Below are positions 60,701 to 64,000 of a DNA stretch of 64,000 nt, piece by piece. Numbering within the stretch: the stretch's first letter is position 1; the number at the start of each line of letters is the position of its first letter. Made by a program: the position numbers and the translations under genes. The notes under the pieces are model-generated. The model was given only the letters and a program-made list of their open reading frames with translations, was not told where the DNA came from and ran no database searches. Source of the stretch: an uncultured Bacteroidota bacterium. Its GTDB lineage: Bacteria; Bacteroidota; Bacteroidia; AKYH767-A; OLB10. The stretch lies in assembly GCA_900696575.1 (NCBI GenBank), contig CAADHD010000015.1, forward strand, positions 1 to 64,000, in the 5' to 3' direction.

Positions 60701-62330
60701 TTCCACTTACACAGCCAATGCAAGCGTTTCGCTCTACTCTCCATTCTTTGACATGACCAATGCCATTGATACACGATTGACATTCTGGCGAAATAACAAC
60801 CTGCCGGCAGGCGGTGACGGAGTTAGGCTTGAATACACCCTGAACCAAGGAGCAACATGGACACCTCTGGGAACTTTGAACGCACCCCCGCCATACATTA
60901 ACTGGTATTCATCTAACCTAACCTGTGCTACTGCACTTCCGGGCTGGAGTGGTAATTCAAGCGGTTGGGTTCTTACGCAAATGCAGAATCTTGGCGCTGT
61001 TGGAGGGGCTTTCAACGGCCAGCCTTCCGTTCAATTCCGCTTTACTTTTTGCTCTGACGGATTTACCCAGACCGATGGATTTTCTTTAGATGATTTCTGC
61101 CTTGAAGTTCCTGTTCCTTTAACGGCTGCTCCGGTTACTATTAAAGACAATGCTCCTACTCCTTTGATTTTTGCAGGACAAACCGTTCAGTTCCGTTCAC
61201 ACATTAAAAACCGTGGTACTACTCCGCTAAATGAAGTAGAAGCTCAGTTGTGGATTGACGGAAACTTTATCGGAGCAAACCAAATCAACTACAGCCCGGC
61301 ATTGCTTACCGGTGATTCAGCCCTTCACAATTTCCCATTCAACTGGATTGCCAGTGCCGGGTTCCATGATGTATGTGTGGTTACTGCAAATCCAAACAGC
61401 TCTGTTGATCAGAATCCGACCGATGACACCTTATGCTACGTTATTCAGGTTATTGATACCATCAGTGTAACCTCAGCACCTTATTGCAACGATTTTGAAT
61501 CAGGCCCGCAATGGGTTGCTTTGAGTGCCTTGAGCTATAATAACAATTCAAAATTTGAATTAGGTACGCCCAATCAAACCGTTCTTAATTCTGCTCACAG
61601 CGGTGTTAATGCCTGGATGACCGACCTGAATAATAATTATCCGAACCGCGACACTTCAGGTTTATTTACTCCGGTATTTACCATTGATCCTGCCAAAACA
61701 TACAAACTCAGTTTCTGGCATCAATTCAACATTGAACCGTTTGCTGACGGTGGCGCTGTTGATTATTCAACTGACTATGGAAATACCTGGCAGACTTTGG
61801 GTGGCTTCAATCCGTCTGACTGGTACAATTCACCTTTCATTATTTCCTTCCCCGGTTTGCCTCCGGGCCCCGGTTTTACAGGATTCCCGGGCAATTATAT
61901 TTTATCGCAATTTGAACAATGTTTCGGTGGCAGCAGTAATGCCGTGTTCTTCCGTTTCCGGTTCATGTCTGATTTGACAGGAACTTATGAAGGTTGGGCT
62001 ATAGATGATGTTTGCTTTGAAGAAGCCGGCATTTGCCCAACCGGAATTACTGAGCTAACCCATGGAAATACTTTGTGGTTAGGACAGAATGTACCGAATC
62101 CCGCCAATGATCAAACGGTAATTCCATATCATCTTCCTGAGGCTGGACAAGTAACTATTGAAATTACTGACCTGCTTGGAAAAACCGTTATGCAACCATT
62201 TAATAATTCTCAAACTCTGGGAAGTCATTATGCGGTAGTAAATACTGCTGATTTGAAAGCAGGCGTATATTTCTACACTTTGACTTTAAATGACCAAAAA
62301 GTTGTGAAGCGAATGGTGATTACCCGTTGA
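57765..62330 (+). CDS. Giant modular surface protein, T9SS type A; five jelly-roll modules
   Basis: The 1521-residue protein is a tandem paralogue of the preceding gene, with the same signal peptide type (LKKLVALIAFTVITVSANAQ), first jelly-roll, Ig-like domain and alternating CARDB-like and jelly-roll order. It has five jelly-rolls instead of four; the extra pair is the jelly-roll starting CDDFESGNQGWSAVL plus the CARDB-like stretch after PFDAGVSAISAPAAF. The middle modules share words such as WQLGTPAFG, TTGAHSGLNAWDINLNS and SLDDFC. The C-terminus (VPNPANDQTVIPYHLPEAG, ITDLLGKTVM, LKAGVYFYTLTLN) is a T9SS type A domain. A strong terminator follows. Confidence 0.88.
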   Translation: MLKKLVALIAFTVITVSANAQNCTWHENFDDPSLRDSCTTVFNGTHGFAQNSRLFASALYSDTAYIDVGDTIDLRTDCIDLTGMTYAILSFNHICKIDFFDVAIVEVSIDCGQNWFQLTSEYITDQVNPPGAPFSAQGYQFSAASYPIWAPGNPNAVPLNGWWKTEYFDISPWSGFPDVQIRFIMWDSNIPGGNGNSGWAIDDICIVAAPCELTPPTLSFLPPLFINTVYNLGPYNVTVATTDNSGINSVTLYYSVNGSPYTAVVMNNTQDSIYVGQIPAVNDGDTVCYYVVSEDGSACLNQTTNPSSGCIQFVASQGISFPFCDNFDVPPPLFSDSTALGATPWQLGVPTNGGYTAQSPPNVWAVGLNTIYGNNANSFLYSPVFGTIPIGTKLSFWLNYNTETSWDGTRLEYSTDGGTTWALLGDLANTCGCQVNWYTNTIISSGNLPAWAGNSNGWKKAEYTFPPSFPYGPIIQFRFIFTSDPSVVVSHFAIDNFCIETPQPLDAGIPNIVGPVGFAPAGSCQDVTVNVQNYGLNPISNFDIFYSLNINGTVTTFGPFPFTGTLTPGQVQQVTLPCATFPAGQFTLCSWTSLPGDGNALNDTSCTALVGIPVITLGTSSYCDDFESGNQGWSAVLNTGGNAGTIWQLGTPAFGPTTGAHSGLNAWDINLNSAYTNSANTSLYTPIFDFSSITLAGISFWINYSTETGWDGVRVEYSLNGSTWTQIGINGANPNPPYVNWYTGNMNCSNTWGWAGIGTGWIKVEMKNLALLGIPGQSYVQFRFIFCSDASVIGDGFSLDDFCIDVPQPFDAGVSAISAPAAFAPAGSCQPVTVTLENFGLNPLTSFDVYYRVTDNQGNTTVYGPYPWTGNLAPGTTTQFTMPCFNFPSGGFTLCSWTDLVNDGNALNDTTCKPLAGMPTITLSYTQPYCDNFEGPNIGWASQVNVGGSPGTNWQLGTPAFGATTGAHSGVNAWDINLNSTYTANASVSLYSPFFDMTNAIDTRLTFWRNNNLPAGGDGVRLEYTLNQGATWTPLGTLNAPPPYINWYSSNLTCATALPGWSGNSSGWVLTQMQNLGAVGGAFNGQPSVQFRFTFCSDGFTQTDGFSLDDFCLEVPVPLTAAPVTIKDNAPTPLIFAGQTVQFRSHIKNRGTTPLNEVEAQLWIDGNFIGANQINYSPALLTGDSALHNFPFNWIASAGFHDVCVVTANPNSSVDQNPTDDTLCYVIQVIDTISVTSAPYCNDFESGPQWVALSALSYNNNSKFELGTPNQTVLNSAHSGVNAWMTDLNNNYPNRDTSGLFTPVFTIDPAKTYKLSFWHQFNIEPFADGGAVDYSTDYGNTWQTLGGFNPSDWYNSPFIISFPGLPPGPGFTGFPGNYILSQFEQCFGGSSNAVFFRFRFMSDLTGTYEGWAIDDVCFEEAGICPTGITELTHGNTLWLGQNVPNPANDQTVIPYHLPEAGQVTIEITDLLGKTVMQPFNNSQTLGSHYAVVNTADLKAGVYFYTLTLNDQKVVKRMVITR

Positions 62331-62352
62331 TAAAAGTTTTGATCAGAAAAAA

Positions 62353-62374
62353 AGCCCCGCTTCTTATCGGGGCT
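62353..62374. terminator. Bidirectional rho-independent terminator
   Basis: AGCCCCG (62353-62359) pairs with CGGGGCT (62368-62374), a 7-bp GC-rich stem with an 8-nt loop, flanked by a run of A on the left and T on the right. It ends both the giant-gene operon and the convergent sucA transcript. Confidence 0.9.
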
Positions 62375-62377
62375 TTT

Positions 62378-64000
62378 TTATTTCAATGCCTTATCAAGAA
62401 GTTCAGCCTGTTCTTTTTCGTGAACCTTGTATGAGCCCGAAGCCGGGCTTGCGCTTGCAGATCGGCAGATATAGTCAATACCCTGTATGTGCTTAAGCTG
62501 CATCTGTAAAAACCAGTTAGCTCCCATGTTTGAAGGCTCTTCCTGAACCCATCTTACCGGGATTTTTCCGGTATATTTTTTTAATACCTCTTCCAGTTGA
62601 TTTTTAGGAAAAGGATAAAACTGCTCCAAACGGATAATCGCTGTGTTTTCTTTTTTCTGCTCTTTTATTTTCTGCAAAAGATCGTAATACACTTTACCGG
62701 AACAAATCAACAAGCGCTCTGCATTTTTCAATTGAGATGCTGAAGGCAGAATAACTTCCTGAAAACGACCTTGTGTAAAATCCGATACAGGCGATACACA
62801 ATCGGGATGACGAAGCAGGCTTTTCGGGGTAAATACAATTAAAGGTTTGCGGAATGGCCATTTAAGCTGCCTGCGAAGCACATGAAAAAAATTAGCCGGT
62901 GTTGAACTATTGACCACCTGTATGTTCTCTTCGGCACAGAGAGCAAGAAATCTTTCCATCCTCGCACTGCTGTGCTCAGCTCCCTGACCTTCGTACCCAT
63001 GCGGAAGCAGTAATACTATTCCGTTCTGTCGGTTCCATTTGTCTTCTGCGCTGCTCAGGTACTGATCAATGATAATCTGTGCTCCGTTACTGAAATCGCC
63101 AAACTGAGCTTCCCAGATGACTAAGGAATGAGGTGATGACAAAGCGTATCCGTAATCAAAGCCAAGTACACCGTACTCAGACAACAGCGAATTGTAAATA
63201 GAAAACCTTCCTTGTACTTCTTTAAGATGTTGAAGCGGTACATAATGCTCTTCTGAATCTTCCACTGTAACTACAGCATGGCGATGAGAGAAAGTACCGC
63301 GTTCCACATCCTGGCCGCTTATGCGGACTGATTTTTTCTCTGTCAAAAGCGATGCATAGGCAAGCAATTCACCCATAGCCCAGTCGAGCGGACGGTTTTC
63401 TTCTATCATCCTTCTGCGCTCTTCAATAAGCCTGTTGGTTTTACTGAAGAATTTCTTATCAGCCGGAAGTGTATTCAGTTTAATGCCGCATTCCTTCAAC
63501 ACATTTTCCGTTACCGATGTATCAGGCGATTGAAGAAAATCCTCCGGAGTGGATTTGCGCAGTCCTTTCCAGCTTCCTTCCAAAGAGGGCGACTCTTTCT
63601 GTTTACTGCTTTTTCTGGCTGTTTCAAAGCTTCTGTTCAACAGTTCCCTGAATTCCTTATCCATGGCTCTGGCCATCTCGGCCTCCAGTTCACCCTGCTC
63701 AATCAATTTCTGTACATACACTTCGCGTGCATTGGGATGCGAAGCAATGGCTTTGTAGAGCAGCGGCTGAGTAAACCGGGGTTCATCGCCTTCGTTATGT
63801 CCGTACTTTCGGTATCCGAGAATATCAATAAACACATCGCGGTGAAACTTCTGCCTGAATTCCATAGCTAATTGAATGGTAAACACAAGGGCCTCCACAT
63901 CATCGGCATTCACGTGAAACACCGGGGAGAGCGTAACCTTGGCTACATCAGTACAATAAGTGCTCGAACGGGCATCGAGATAGTTAGTAGTAAACCCGAT
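62378..64000 (-). CDS. sucA: 2-oxoglutarate dehydrogenase E1 component, C-terminal part (runs off right edge)
   Basis: E1 decarboxylates 2-oxoglutarate with thiamine diphosphate and passes the succinyl group to the lipoyl E2 subunit in the TCA cycle. The frame is open to the window edge and shows 540 residues. The first visible block GFTTNYLDARSSTYCTDVAKV, HVNADDVEALVF, DVFIDILGYRKYGHNEGDEP and TQPLLY are signature segments of OdhA/SucA. Later blocks are the transketolase-like VRISGQDVERGTFSHRHAV, YGVLGFDYGYAL, WEAQFGDFSNGAQIIIDQYL, LLPHGYEGQGAEHSSAR and VRWVQEEPSNMGAN. An apparent GTG start at 63922 is internal. The N-terminal half lies beyond the window. Confidence 0.95.
   Translation of the reverse strand: MGFTTNYLDARSSTYCTDVAKVTLSPVFHVNADDVEALVFTIQLAMEFRQKFHRDVFIDILGYRKYGHNEGDEPRFTQPLLYKAIASHPNAREVYVQKLIEQGELEAEMARAMDKEFRELLNRSFETARKSSKQKESPSLEGSWKGLRKSTPEDFLQSPDTSVTENVLKECGIKLNTLPADKKFFSKTNRLIEERRRMIEENRPLDWAMGELLAYASLLTEKKSVRISGQDVERGTFSHRHAVVTVEDSEEHYVPLQHLKEVQGRFSIYNSLLSEYGVLGFDYGYALSSPHSLVIWEAQFGDFSNGAQIIIDQYLSSAEDKWNRQNGIVLLLPHGYEGQGAEHSSARMERFLALCAEENIQVVNSSTPANFFHVLRRQLKWPFRKPLIVFTPKSLLRHPDCVSPVSDFTQGRFQEVILPSASQLKNAERLLICSGKVYYDLLQKIKEQKKENTAIIRLEQFYPFPKNQLEEVLKKYTGKIPVRWVQEEPSNMGANWFLQMQLKHIQGIDYICRSASASPASGSYKVHEKEQAELLDKALK

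Noticed and set aside
63922-64000. Treating GTG 63922 as the start of sucA
   Set aside because: The frame is open to the edge and the 26 upstream codons encode GFTTNYLDARSSTYCTD, a conserved block of the enzyme, so the gene is truncated by the window.

Overview
The window reads as a chromosomal segment of a member of the Bacteroidota, probably a non-Bacteroides lineage (Chitinophagales, Sphingobacteriales or Flavobacteriales-like; I cannot place it further). The evidence is repeated copies of the phylum-specific promoter element TAnnTTTG just upstream of genes, several secreted proteins with type IX secretion (T9SS) type A C-terminal sorting domains, a Bacteroidota-style exbB/exbD/exbD cluster, a DUF5686 carboxypeptidase-regulatory outer-membrane protein, an OmpA protein with PD40 repeats, and LytS/LytR-type two-component signalling. 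Base composition is moderate. I saw no rRNA, tRNA, CRISPR array, transposase or phage gene.

Layout. 0-1 kb: start of a secreted protein, a 0.5 kb gap, and an overlooked 36-residue membrane peptide behind a DEDDh exonuclease. 1.8-6.7 kb: ridA-like, recN, fabI, panB and a double-thioredoxin protein on the plus strand. 7-8.9 kb: a tyrosine phenol-lyase-type PLP enzyme translationally coupled to a small membrane protein. 8.9-12.8 kb: minus-strand operon dapD, glycosyltransferase 9, tsaC, cca, divergent from ruvX. 13.2-17.2 kb: minus-strand operon of a beta-barrel protein, LemA-GYF, a T9SS GloVer-repeat protein and a CsgG-like protein. 17.3-20.2 kb: TPR histidine kinase and LytTR regulator. 20.3-25.5 kb: geranylgeranyl-reductase-like flavoprotein, amino-acid permease, T9SS protein, pfkA. 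25.6-29.9 kb: exbB, a small membrane protein, two exbD, OmpA/PD40 protein. 30-36.7 kb: prolyl oligopeptidase, FemAB/GNAT-like protein, J-domain membrane protein, COG4947-type esterase, a small secreted protein and an ATP-grasp ligase; this is the best candidate for an undescribed pathway. 36.7-44.2 kb: T9SS protein, RND exporter, rfbA, sugar epimerase, polyprenyl synthase. 44.2-49 kb: minus-strand rRNA methyltransferase, thiL, carboxymuconolactone decarboxylase-like protein, DUF5686 protein.

49.0-54.1 kb is different in character. It has long non-coding gaps, a 21-bp tandem repeat array, three copies of a REP-like hairpin, a second repeat pair flanking a beta-CASP metallo-hydrolase gene, and secreted proteins of unknown function, including a cysteine-rich internally duplicated one. 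54.1-62.3 kb holds two very large tandem paralogous T9SS proteins built from alternating jelly-roll and CARDB-like modules; the second has one extra module pair. The right edge is the C-terminal part of 2-oxoglutarate dehydrogenase E1 (sucA), convergent with the giants across a strong bidirectional terminator.

Start codons were moved where an upstream in-frame TTG or GTG fell inside a promoter box or in front of a signal peptide. All functional assignments come from reading motifs by eye; no database search was run.
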